From: Streptomyces sp. R28
GTDB lineage: Bacteria; Actinomycetota; Actinomycetes; Streptomycetales; Streptomycetaceae
Direction: 5' to 3'
DNA: 64,000 nt
NCBI RefSeq assembly: GCF_041052385.1
Contig: NZ_CP163439.1
Coordinates: 9,413,001 to 9,477,000, forward strand
Each line of letters begins with the position of its first letter. Within the stretch, counting starts at the first letter, position 1. Positions 1 through 7,658 of the stretch are shown in pieces. The notes below the pieces were generated by a model. The model was not told where the DNA came from, did no database searches, and saw nothing but the letters and a program-made list of their open reading frames with translations. The translations under genes were made by a program, and so were the position numbers.

Positions 1-69
1 CTGCCGCTCTCGTACGCCGAGCTCCGCGGCGATCCTGCCTTCGATGGACCCTACGAGGGGTGTCGTCAC
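1..69 (-). CDS. tex: Tex RNA-binding transcriptional accessory protein, N-terminal fragment
   Basis: Only the first 23 codons lie in the window; the gene reads leftward off the edge. Reading from a GTG at 69 on the minus strand gives a peptide ending SIEGRIAAELGVRERQ, which matches the conserved beginning of actinobacterial Tex proteins (an S1-domain RNA-binding protein affecting transcription). The reading frame is open to base 1 and purine-rich bases lie upstream of the GTG. The call rests on a short but distinctive segment recognised from memory; the rest of the gene is outside the window. Confidence 0.7.
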   Translation of the reverse strand, partial: MTTPLVGSIEGRIAAELGVRERQ

Positions 70-172
70 GATCCCGTCCCGCCTTCTCACTGAGGTTGCG
101 CGGCAATTGTGGCAGGTGGCACCGACAACCGGGGATCAGGGCGCTAACCCGGCCGGTCGTGGCGGGGCGGAA

Positions 173-304
173 TCAGGCCCTGCGGCTTCGCGTACTGCTG
201 GAGGCGCCGCCGAAGAGCCGGGCCAGGGCCCGGAACGGCAGCGTCACGACCGTGGCGATCGCGCCACCGATCTGGCGCAACACGTCTGCGATTGCACGGA
301 ACAC
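173..304 (-). CDS. 43-residue small protein with LPFR motif
   Basis: A GTG at 304 is preceded by a clear ribosome site (AAGGGGAG about 4 bases upstream) and opens a 43-codon frame. The peptide has an amphipathic or weakly hydrophobic helix (AIADVLRQIGGAIATVVTLP) followed by FRALARLFGG and a Ser/Arg-rich tail. Small Streptomyces proteins carrying this LPFR core are known to me only as uncharacterised. The longer 66-codon reading would add a low-complexity Arg/Gly leader and lacks a ribosome site, so I prefer the GTG. Function unknown; the helix suggests membrane-surface association, which is inference. Confidence 0.6.
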   Translation of the reverse strand: MFRAIADVLRQIGGAIATVVTLPFRALARLFGGASSSTRSRRA

Positions 305-428
305 TTTTCTCCCCTTTCCTCTCCGGCCACGACGGCCGGCTGGGGACCGGGTACCGCGGCTCGGGCCCGCCATGCAGAGAGGGCCAGATCAAGGGGCCCG
401 TCCGTGCCTGAAGCCCCCCTGGGAGGCC

Positions 429-1298
429 TCAGCCCTTGCCGAGCAGATCCGCCGGGAACGCCCCCGCCGCCAGCGCGGCCCGCGCGAATCCGGCACCGAG
501 TTCCGTCAGCCGTGCGACCCCCTCCGCGCCGAGGTGCTCGTACGGGGCCCGGTCCAGGCGGTCCGTCTCGGACTCGATCTCCTCGCGCAGGGCGACGCCC
601 TCGGGCGTGAGGTCGCCCGAGTCGTCCAGCAGACCTCGCTCGCGCAGTCGGCCGGCAGCCGCGTCCCAGTCCTCCTGGGTCCAGCCACGGCTGGAGAACA
701 CCCACTTCGGCGCCATGCCCTTGCCGGTCGCGGTGTGGGTCACCACCGCCTCCAGCCCGTCGAGCCCCGCGGACATCAGGACGGCGAGGTGCCCGTCACC
801 CCGGTGCTCGCGCAGCAGCGTGCTGGCGTGGAAGTACGCCAGGTGCGGCTCCTCGGGGACCGGCAGGTCCGCGTGCGCCGAGTACAGCGGCCGCGCACTG
901 CGCGAACAGGCCTCGGCCGCCCGGAGCGCGAGCCGCGCGGCCTGCGTCATCTCCGCGGACGCCACCGTCTCCTCGCCGAGCAGCCGCCGCAGCAGCGAGT
1001 CGACCGCACGCGCGCGTGCCGCCAGCACGTCCTCGGGTGGGGCGATCGCCCAGACGGCGGGTACGTGCCGGGCGACGAGCTCGTGCTTGTAGTTGTAGAA
1101 CGTCGCCGTCACCGCGCCCGCACCGACCGGACCCAGCGCGGCGGCCCGTACCGCGAAGTTGACGGCCCTGGGATGTGTCACCCCGAGAGCGGCCAGTTCC
1201 CTGCCCAGCTCGGGAGCGAAGTAGGACGTCGCGTGCAGGGAGTTGAGCACGTTGTGGCAGCGGCGACCGGCGAGGGGCTCGGGGGCGTCAGTAGTCAT
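429..1298 (-). CDS. SCO6745-family protein (predicted helix-turn-helix fold)
   Basis: A 289-residue protein of the actinobacterial family typified by SCO6745, and related by memory to SalK/StaK-type proteins. Visible family traits are the alpha-helical N-terminal part (LHATSYFAPELGRELAALG), the segment ATFYNYKHELV near residue 65, and a C-terminal region ending in a predicted winged-helix-like part (GLLDDSGDLTPEGVALREEIE). No catalytic motif is evident. It is divergently transcribed from the AraC-type regulator starting at 1411, leaving about 112 bp for both promoters. The biochemical role is unknown; family assignment is fairly secure, function is not. Confidence 0.75.
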   Translation of the reverse strand: MTTDAPEPLAGRRCHNVLNSLHATSYFAPELGRELAALGVTHPRAVNFAVRAAALGPVGAGAVTATFYNYKHELVARHVPAVWAIAPPEDVLAARARAVDSLLRRLLGEETVASAEMTQAARLALRAAEACSRSARPLYSAHADLPVPEEPHLAYFHASTLLREHRGDGHLAVLMSAGLDGLEAVVTHTATGKGMAPKWVFSSRGWTQEDWDAAAGRLRERGLLDDSGDLTPEGVALREEIESETDRLDRAPYEHLGAEGVARLTELGAGFARAALAAGAFPADLLGKG

Positions 1299-1410
1299 GG
1301 CCGGAGGTTACCAACCGCTTGGTACGTCCTGCGTGGACGCCTGGAGCATGGCAGAAAAGGTGGGGATCTCGTCATTGCGGCCGTCCTCGGGGTGCCGAAG
1401 AATCGGGCAC

Positions 1411-2370
1411 ATGGCGCAGCGAACCGTTCTCCTCGTCCTGTTCGACGGTGTGCAGAGTCTCGATGTCACCGGCCCCCTGGAGGTCTTCGCGGGCGCCGAG
1501 CAGCACACCCCGGGCACCTACCGCATCCGCACGGCCTCGCTGGACGGTGCCCCCGTACGCACCTCCAGCGGCCTGACCGTCGTACCGGACGCATCGCTCG
1601 CGGACAGCGACGAGCCGCACACCCTGATCGTCCCGGGCGGCCAGGGCACCCGGCGTCCGGACAGCCGGCTCACCGACTGGCTGCGCGAGCACGGACCGCG
1701 GGCCGAGCGGCTGGTCTCGGTGTGCACCGGCGCGATCCGGCTCGCCCAGGCGGGCCTCCTGGACGGCCGCCGCGCCACCACCCACTGGGCGTACTGCGAC
1801 AAGCTCGCCAGCGACCACCCGGCCGTCGAGGTCGACCCCGACCCGATCTACGTGCGCGACGGACGCGTCTCGACGTCCGCCGGCGTCACCTCGGGCATCG
1901 ACCTCGCCCTCGCCCTGGTGGAGGAGGACCTCGGCCGGGACGCGGCCCTGGCCATCGCCCGGCACCTGGTCGTCTTCCTCCGGCGGCCCGGGAACCAGGC
2001 CCAGTTCAGCGCCCAGCTCGCCGCCCAGACCGCCCGGCGCGAACCGCTGCGCGAGATCCAGCAGTGGATCACCGAGCATCCCGGCGAGAACCTGTCGGTG
2101 GAGGCGCTGGCCGACCGCGCCCGCCTCTCGCCCCGCCACTTCGCCCGCGCCTTCCAGGCCGAGACCGGGATGACCCCGGGCCGCTACGTCGACCGCGTCC
2201 GCCTCGAACACGCCCGCCGGCTCCTGGAGGACACCGCCGACGGCATCGAGGAGATCTCCCGCACCAGCGGCTACGGCACCCCGGAGGCGATGCGCCGCGC
2301 CTTCGTCAGGACCCTCGGCGCGGCCCCCTCCGAGTACCGGCGCCGCTTCCACCCGACCCCTGCGCACTGA
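1411..2370 (+). CDS. GlxA-family transcriptional regulator (DJ-1/PfpI domain plus AraC HTH)
   Basis: A 319-residue two-domain regulator. The first ~165 residues form a class I amidotransferase-like DJ-1/PfpI domain (VLLVLFDGVQSLDVTGPLEV) with a nucleophile-elbow-like SVCTGA containing Cys105. Residues ~210-316 form an AraC double helix-turn-helix (LSVEALADRARLSPRHFAR, then RRAFVRTLG). The ATG at 1411 begins exactly at the conserved domain edge. The next gene, a stand-alone DJ-1 protein, starts 11 bp downstream, so the two are probably co-transcribed; such regulators often control an adjacent DJ-1-type enzyme. The inducer is not visible from sequence. Confidence 0.9.
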   Translation: MAQRTVLLVLFDGVQSLDVTGPLEVFAGAEQHTPGTYRIRTASLDGAPVRTSSGLTVVPDASLADSDEPHTLIVPGGQGTRRPDSRLTDWLREHGPRAERLVSVCTGAIRLAQAGLLDGRRATTHWAYCDKLASDHPAVEVDPDPIYVRDGRVSTSAGVTSGIDLALALVEEDLGRDAALAIARHLVVFLRRPGNQAQFSAQLAAQTARREPLREIQQWITEHPGENLSVEALADRARLSPRHFARAFQAETGMTPGRYVDRVRLEHARRLLEDTADGIEEISRTSGYGTPEAMRRAFVRTLGAAPSEYRRRFHPTPAH

Positions 2371-2381
2371 AAGGGCCCACG

Positions 2382-3032
2382 ATGCAGTTCGCCATCGTCC
2401 TCTACGACCGTTTCACCGCCCTCGACGCCGTCGGACCGTACGAGACCCTCGGCCGGCTGCCGGACTGCGAGCTCGTCTTCGTCGCCGAGGAGAGCGGCCC
2501 CGTCCGCAGCGACAGCGGCAATCTCACGCTGATCGCCGACAAGACCCTGGCCGAGGTGCCGAACCCCGACGTGGTGGTCGTTCCCGGCGGGCCCGGGCAG
2601 GCCCCGCAGATGGAGAACAAGGTCCTCCTCGACTGGATCCGCGCCGCCGACGCCACCAGCACCTGGACGACGTCGGTGTGCACCGGCTCCCTGCTGCTCG
2701 CCGCCGCGGGCCTCCTCGAAGGGCGCCGTGCGACCTCGCACTGGCTGGCCCTCGACGAGCTGCGCAAGTTCGGCGTCGAACCGACGGGGGAGCGGGTGGT
2801 GACCGACGGCAAGTACGTCACCGCGGCCGGCGTCTCCTCCGGCATCGACATGGGGCTCGCCCTGCTCGGCCACATCGCGGGGGACTTCGTCGCCCAGGCC
2901 GTCCAGCTGGGGATCGAGTACGACCCGCAGCCGCCCTACGACGCCGGAGCCCCGCACAAGGCGCCTGCGGACGTCGTCGAGATGCTCCGCTCGATGAGCC
3001 GGTTCATCCTCGGTCAGGAACCGACCACGTGA
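2382..3032 (+). CDS. DJ-1/PfpI family protein
   Basis: A 216-residue single-domain DJ-1/PfpI protein beginning MQFAIVLYDRFTALDAVGPYE. The nucleophile elbow TSVCTGS places Cys100 where the family has its reactive cysteine, and AGVSSGIDM follows near the end as in isonitrile hydratase-like members. It lies 11 bp after the GlxA-type regulator and is likely in one operon with it. Its 3' end overlaps the convergent enoyl-CoA hydratase gene by 29 bp. Isonitrile hydratase, glyoxalase or protease-like activity are all possible; sequence alone does not decide. Confidence 0.85.
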   Translation: MQFAIVLYDRFTALDAVGPYETLGRLPDCELVFVAEESGPVRSDSGNLTLIADKTLAEVPNPDVVVVPGGPGQAPQMENKVLLDWIRAADATSTWTTSVCTGSLLLAAAGLLEGRRATSHWLALDELRKFGVEPTGERVVTDGKYVTAAGVSSGIDMGLALLGHIAGDFVAQAVQLGIEYDPQPPYDAGAPHKAPADVVEMLRSMSRFILGQEPTT

Positions 3033-3759
3033 ACCGCGGCTGACGGCGCTCCAGGAACGCGGCGACCCCCTCCGCGGCGTCGCCGCTGCCGCGCGCCTGC
3101 TCGCTCCAGTGTGCGTCCCGGTCCACGCACCCGTCCGCGAACTCCTTCGCCGCCGCCTGTGTCAGCTGCGAGCGCGACGCCAGGATCCGGGTGAACTCCC
3201 CGACCCGCTTGCCGAGTTCGCCCTCCGGCAGCACCTCGTCCACCAGACCCGTACGCAGCGCACGCTCCGCGTCGATCAACTCGCCCGAGAACAGCAGGTA
3301 CTTGGTGGTCGCCGGTCCCACCAGCGACACCAACCGCCGCGTGGAGGATGCCGGATACACGATCCCGAGCTTCGCCGGCGTCACCCCGAACAGCGACCCC
3401 TCCTCGGCGAACCGCAGATCACACGCCGCCGCCAGCTGCGACCCGCCGCCCACACAGTGCCCCCGGACCGCAGCCAGCGTCGGCTTCGGGAAGGCGGCCA
3501 GCGCCTCCTCGGCGGCCACCGCCAGCCCCTGCGCCTCCTGAGGGGACCCCTGGAGCGTCGAGATGTCGGCGCCCGCACAGAACGTCCCGCCCTCACCGGT
3601 CAGCACCAGCGCCCGTACGGCCCGATCCGCGGCCAGTGTGCCGAGCAGCGGCGGCAGCGCCCGCCACATCGCGGCCGTCATCGCGTTGCGCTTGGCCGGA
3701 TGGTGGATGACGACGGTGGCGACCGAGTCGGCGACGCTGTGCAGCAGCTGGGGCTCCAT
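3004..3759 (-). CDS. Enoyl-CoA hydratase/isomerase family protein
   Basis: A 251-residue crotonase-fold protein. Seen are the acyl-CoA oxyanion-hole segments (AGADISTL near residue 63 and GHCVGGGSQLAAACDLRFA near 100) and the family segment GVTPAKLGIVYP. The ATG at 3759 puts the start at MEPQLLHSVADSVATVVIHHPAKRNAM, the standard family N-terminus; a longer upstream reading has no homology. The family hydrates enoyl-CoA in beta-oxidation or isomerises related thioesters. The second catalytic glutamate is not obvious, so a non-hydratase crotonase role remains possible. It is convergent with, and overlaps, the DJ-1 gene. Confidence 0.87.
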   Translation of the reverse strand: MEPQLLHSVADSVATVVIHHPAKRNAMTAAMWRALPPLLGTLAADRAVRALVLTGEGGTFCAGADISTLQGSPQEAQGLAVAAEEALAAFPKPTLAAVRGHCVGGGSQLAAACDLRFAEEGSLFGVTPAKLGIVYPASSTRRLVSLVGPATTKYLLFSGELIDAERALRTGLVDEVLPEGELGKRVGEFTRILASRSQLTQAAAKEFADGCVDRDAHWSEQARGSGDAAEGVAAFLERRQPRFTWSVPDRG

Positions 3760-4006
3760 GGCCCGGATGCTATCCGCCGCGTCGAACGGCCGATCAAGAA
3801 GGGTGCCCGCCAAACCCGTACAACCCGAATAGTTCGCCAAGTCGGCACGAGTGGGACAGGAGCGGTCCCACATCTGACGGTGTCATACGCCAACGATCAG
3901 AAACGCTCGATACCTGCTGACTTGTGTTCAGTTCGACGGTCCGGACCGGCGCGTTACCAACACTCGACGTGTGGTGACAATCGAGCGCGAGGGTGGCGAC
4001 CGGACG

Positions 4007-4516
4007 ATGGAGAACCACGGGCGCGGGTCCGGCCCACGCCCAGCAGGCGGCGCGGACGAGCCCTTCGGTCAGCGGCCGCCGGATCCACTGCCGTACGAGG
4101 GTGTCTGGCGGTTCACCGCCCCCGCCGTCGACGCCTCCGTCCCGCAGGCGCGGCACGCCGTACGGGACCTGCTGTACCGCCAGGGCGTGCCGGTCTCGGA
4201 CGACCTGGTCCAGGGGCTGCTGCTGATCGTCTCGGAGCTGGTGACGAACGCCGTGCGGCACGCGGCGCTGCTGTCGCCGATGCTGGCCGTGGAGGTCGCC
4301 GTCGGCGCCGAGTGGCTGCGGGTGTCCGTCGAGGACAACCACCCCTACCGTCCGACCGCCCTGGAGGCCGACCACGGCCAGACCGGCGGCCGCGGGCTGC
4401 TCCTGGTGCGCGAGGTAACGCGCGAGGCCGGCGGCGTGTGCGACGTCGAGCACACGGCGAGCGGCGGCAAGGTGATCTGGGCCGCCGTCCCGCTCAAACC
4501 CGTGCGCGTGCCCTAG
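4007..4516 (+). CDS. Anti-sigma-factor-like ATP-binding protein (HATPase_c_2)
   Basis: A 169-residue GHKL ATPase domain protein of the SpoIIAB/RsbW-like type common in Streptomyces. The N box is ELVTNAVRHA (residues 77-86), followed by VEDNHPYRP and a glycine box GGRGLLLV near residue 127. It has no membrane segment or kinase dimerisation helix, so it probably acts in the cytoplasm by binding or phosphorylating an anti-anti-sigma partner, which is not encoded nearby. The ATG at 4007 follows GAGGGTGG; an in-frame GTG at 3971 is an alternative start. It converges on idi with only 7 bp between the stops. Confidence 0.82.
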   Translation: MENHGRGSGPRPAGGADEPFGQRPPDPLPYEGVWRFTAPAVDASVPQARHAVRDLLYRQGVPVSDDLVQGLLLIVSELVTNAVRHAALLSPMLAVEVAVGAEWLRVSVEDNHPYRPTALEADHGQTGGRGLLLVREVTREAGGVCDVEHTASGGKVIWAAVPLKPVRVP

Positions 4517-4523
4517 CCGCTCG

Positions 4524-5117
4524 TCACCAGTCGGCCGACGGTCCCGTCAGCTCTCTGATCGCGGGGCGGGCCGCGTCGAGCACCGTCATGAACCAGGACG
4601 AGAAGGGGTCCTTCGCGTGGCGCTCCGTCAGCTCGGCGGAGGTCACGAAGGCCGTCGCGCCGACCTCCTCCTGGTCCGGCCGCAGCGGGGACTGCACCAG
4701 GCCGACGAAGAGGTGGTTGTACTCCTGCTCCACCAGGCCCGAGTCCGGGTCCGGGTGGTTGTAGCGGACCGTGCCCGCCTCCGCGAGCAGCGACGGGGAG
4801 ACGCCGAGTTCCTCGTACGTGCGCCTTGCCGCGGCCGCGAAGGGCGCCTCGCCGGGGTAGGGGTGACCGCAGCAGGTGTTGGACCACACACCGGGGGAGT
4901 GGTACTTGCCGAGCGCCCGCTGCTGGAGCAGCAGCCGACCGCGCTCGTCGAAGAGGAACACGGAGAAGGCGCGGTGCAGCTGTCCCGGCGGCTGATGGGC
5001 GGCGAGCTTCTCCGCGGTGCCGATCGTCACACCGTTCTCGTCGACCAGTTCCAGCAAAATCGCGTCTGCGGCGCCGTTCGACGGACTGTGCGTCGTGGTC
5101 GCAGGTGTGATCGGCAT
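4524..5117 (-). CDS. idi: Isopentenyl-diphosphate delta-isomerase, type I
   Basis: Idi interconverts IPP and DMAPP, balancing the C5 precursors for all isoprenoids including the hopanoids made by the operon 10 kb away. The 197-residue protein carries the type I Nudix signatures: LHRAFSVFLFD, the NTCCGHP motif with catalytic Cys82, the Nudix glutamates in TYEELGVS, and a C-terminal PFSSWFM. The start at 5117 (MPITPATTTH) is the one I remember for the Streptomyces orthologue; longer readings from 5123 or 5252 are less likely. It lies downstream of the CDF gene on the same strand with a 187-bp gap. Confidence 0.95.
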   Translation of the reverse strand: MPITPATTTHSPSNGAADAILLELVDENGVTIGTAEKLAAHQPPGQLHRAFSVFLFDERGRLLLQQRALGKYHSPGVWSNTCCGHPYPGEAPFAAAARRTYEELGVSPSLLAEAGTVRYNHPDPDSGLVEQEYNHLFVGLVQSPLRPDQEEVGATAFVTSAELTERHAKDPFSSWFMTVLDAARPAIRELTGPSADW

Positions 5118-5304
5118 ACCCATCCTTCGCATCGGTCTTGCGCCCCAAGTGTGCCGTACGAATCCGGCACTCCCGGCAGTTGATCGTGCCCGGCGCGGCG
5201 GGTACGGAACCGTCGGCGGGGGTGTTGTGAGCATGAGGACGCAACCGACCACCGGATCGCTGCATTCCGCCCGTACTGGCGTGTTATCGGATCGTACGGT
5301 TGTT

Positions 5305-6240
5305 TCAGTGGCAGAGCCGGGCCTCGTGCTCCGCGTGCCCGACCGGCTCCAGCTGGAAGGTGCAGTGCTCCACGTCGAAGTGGTCGCCGAGACAGCCCTG
5401 GAGCTCGTGCAGCATCTTCTCGTGGCCGATCGCGTTCAGGGCGTCGGAGCGCACCACCACGTGTGCCGACAGCACCGGCATGCCGGACGTGATCGTCCAG
5501 GCGTGCAGATCGTGGACGTCCTCGACACCGTCCAGGGCGAGTATGTGGGCCCGTACCTGAGCCATGTCGACGTTCTTGGGGGCCGACTCCAGCAGGACGT
5601 CGAGGGTCTCGCGCAGCAGCTTGAAGGTGCGCGGCACGATCATCAGGCCGATGACCAGCGAGGCGATCGGGTCGGCGGTCTGCCAGCCGGTGGCCAGGAT
5701 CACCGCCGCCGAGATCAGCACCGCGAGCGAGCCCAGCGCGTCCGCGGCCACCTCCAGGAAGGCGCCGCGCACGTTCAGGCTCTCCTTCTGGCCGCGCATC
5801 AGCAGAGTCAGCGAGATCATGTTCGCGACCAGGCCGATCGCGCCGAACACGATCATCAGGCCGCCTTCGGTGTCCGCGGGCGTGAAGAACCGCTGGATCG
5901 CCTCGTACAGGACGTAGCCGCCGACGCCGAGCAGCAGCAGGCAGTTGGCGAGGGCGGCGAGGATCTCCGCGCGGGCGTAGCCGAAGGTGCGCGTCGTGCT
6001 CGGCGGCAGGTTCGCGAAGTGGATGGCGAGCAGCGCCATGCCGAGGCCCAGCGCGTCCGTCGCCATGTGTGCCGCGTCCGCGATCAGAGCGAGCGAGTTC
6101 GCGGCCACACCGCCGACGATCTCGACCACCATGACGCCGAGCGTGATCGACAGCGCGACGCGCAGTCTCCCGCGGTACGCGGCCGCCGCCGTACCGGTCG
6201 TGGGCGGGTGCGAGTGCCCGTGATCGTGCCCAGCCCCCAT
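5305..6240 (-). CDS. Cation diffusion facilitator (CDF) family metal transporter
   Basis: A 311-residue CDF/ZnT-type exporter that moves Zn(II) or similar divalent cations out of the cytoplasm by proton exchange. A His-rich N-terminus (HDHGHSH) precedes about six membrane segments. The transmembrane metal site residues are seen in LIADAAHMATDALG and in the region EVAADALGSLAVL, and a cytoplasmic C-terminal domain ends ...HFDVEHCTFQLE. The ATG at 6240 follows the segment read as RKGGF and lies at the conserved start; an upstream ATG at 6297 would add an unrelated leader. It lies between galE and idi on the same strand. Zn is the likeliest substrate; Cd, Co or Ni cannot be excluded. Confidence 0.9.
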   Translation of the reverse strand: MGAGHDHGHSHPPTTGTAAAAYRGRLRVALSITLGVMVVEIVGGVAANSLALIADAAHMATDALGLGMALLAIHFANLPPSTTRTFGYARAEILAALANCLLLLGVGGYVLYEAIQRFFTPADTEGGLMIVFGAIGLVANMISLTLLMRGQKESLNVRGAFLEVAADALGSLAVLISAAVILATGWQTADPIASLVIGLMIVPRTFKLLRETLDVLLESAPKNVDMAQVRAHILALDGVEDVHDLHAWTITSGMPVLSAHVVVRSDALNAIGHEKMLHELQGCLGDHFDVEHCTFQLEPVGHAEHEARLCH

Positions 6241-6353
6241 GAGAAAGCCGCCCTTTCTGTGGTCCGTCCGACGATCGGAACTTCCGTCCGGGATCACAGT
6301 GAACTACGGGTGGGGGGTATCCGGCAACGCGGCACTGAACACCGTTGTCATGT

Positions 6354-6388
6354 GCCCTGACCTGCGGAAACGATCCGCAGGTCAGGGC
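6354..6388 (-). terminator. Hairpin terminator after galE
   Basis: A perfect 15-bp inverted repeat (6354-6368 with 6374-6388) encloses a five-base loop (AACGA). It begins about 10 bp after the galE stop codon on the minus strand, where a factor-independent terminator is expected. There is no strong T-run, as is usual for Streptomyces hairpins. It also separates galE transcription from the CDF gene downstream. Confidence 0.75.
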
Positions 6389-6397
6389 CTTGCATGA

Positions 6398-7381
6398 TTA
6401 GTTGCTCGACCGGCCGCCGTGGTGCAGCAGCCACCCCTGCCACGCCGATTCGACCATCTCGCGTACCCCGCGCCGAGCCGTCCAGCCCAGTTCCTCGGCG
6501 GCCCGTGCGGCCGAGGCGACCGCGCGCGGCGCGTCGCCGGGGCGCCGGGCCTCGACGACGGCGGGGCGCCGGTCGCCGGTGACCTCGCCGATGACGGTGA
6601 TCAGCTCGCGGACGGAGACACCCTCGCCGCGACCGATGTTGACCGTCAGATCACCGCTCGCGTCCGCCTCGGTGAGCCGCCGGGCCGCCGCCAGGTGCGC
6701 CTCGGCGAGGTCCGCGACGTGGATGTAGTCGCGGACGCAGGTGCCGTCCGGCGTCGGATAGTCGTCGCCGAAGATCCGCGGCGCCTCGTCGCGGGTGAGC
6801 CGGTCGAAGACCATGGGGACGATGTTGAAGACACCCGTGTCCGCCAGCTCGGGCGCGGCGGCACCCGCGACGTTGAAATAACGCAGGCACACGGTCGCGA
6901 TGCCGTGCGCCCGGCCCGCCGCCCGCACCAGCCACTCACCGGCGAGCTTGGTCTCGCCGTAGGGGTTCACCGGCGCGCACTCGGTGCCCTCCGTGATGAG
7001 ATCCACATCGGGGTTGCCGTAGACGGCGGCGGACGACGAGAACACGAACCGCTTGATCCCCGCCTCGGCGACCGCTTCCAGGAGCGTGGTGAGACCGCCC
7101 ACGTTCTCCCGGTAGTAGCGCGTCGGCTGCGCCACGGACTCGCCGACCTGCTTGCGCGCGGCGAGATGCACCACACCCGTCACCGCGTGCTCGGCCAGCA
7201 CCCGCTTCAGCAGGTCACCGTCCAGCGCGGAGCCCTCGACGAGCGCGACGTCCGACGGCAGCCGCGCGGGAGACCCGGCCGAGAGGTCGTCCAGTACGAG
7301 GACGTGCTCCCCGGCGTCGGTCATGGCCCGCGCCACATGTGCTCCGATGTAGCCGGCTCCGCCGGTGATCAGCCATGTCAT
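6398..7381 (-). CDS. galE: UDP-glucose 4-epimerase
   Basis: GalE interconverts UDP-glucose and UDP-galactose using tightly bound NAD. The 327-residue short-chain dehydrogenase fold shows the Rossmann motif GGAGYIGAHV at residues 7-16, the catalytic FSSSAAVYG and the NPYGETK motif holding the Tyr-xxx-Lys pair, then the VCLRYFNVAGA segment typical of GalE. It is not in a Leloir galactose operon; it is divergent from the CDP-alcohol/glycosyltransferase cluster, so UDP-galactose supply for that cluster's GT2 enzyme is a reasonable inference. The gene ends with TAA and a hairpin terminator. Confidence 0.93.
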   Translation of the reverse strand: MTWLITGGAGYIGAHVARAMTDAGEHVLVLDDLSAGSPARLPSDVALVEGSALDGDLLKRVLAEHAVTGVVHLAARKQVGESVAQPTRYYRENVGGLTTLLEAVAEAGIKRFVFSSSAAVYGNPDVDLITEGTECAPVNPYGETKLAGEWLVRAAGRAHGIATVCLRYFNVAGAAAPELADTGVFNIVPMVFDRLTRDEAPRIFGDDYPTPDGTCVRDYIHVADLAEAHLAAARRLTEADASGDLTVNIGRGEGVSVRELITVIGEVTGDRRPAVVEARRPGDAPRAVASAARAAEELGWTARRGVREMVESAWQGWLLHHGGRSSN

Positions 7382-7658
7382 GGTCGTTCACCCTATGCCG
7401 AGGTACAGGCGGTGGAACCAATGTCCTTGATGTCCCGTCTGTAACTACGGGTTTGTGGGCAGGACCCGAAATCCCCGATGATGATCGCGGCAATGCTCTG
7501 GGAAAACCACGTTGATCGCTCCGCCAAACGGGTGGTGAACGTCGGCTTGCGTCAATCCGATAGCCTCTGCCGACATGCCGCCCGGGCCCTAGGTAACGGG
7601 CGCCCCCACACATGCACATGACCGGCCGGACACGCCGGTACCCAGGGAGTGAGTTCGG
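7382..7658. promoter_or_regulatory. Divergent intergenic region between galE and the CDP-alcohol cluster
   Basis: This 277-bp gap separates two divergent transcription units and must carry both promoters. I see no convincing coding frame in it. GGGAGTGAG just before 7659 is the ribosome site for the next gene. I could not identify a specific operator. Confidence 0.5.

Noticed and set aside
60..3032. A 990-codon plus-strand frame starting near base 60
   Set aside because: Its first ~770 codons are antisense to the SCO6745-like gene and out of frame with the GlxA gene, and have Arg/Pro/Gly-rich shadow composition. Only the last 216 codons (from 2382) are a real gene.
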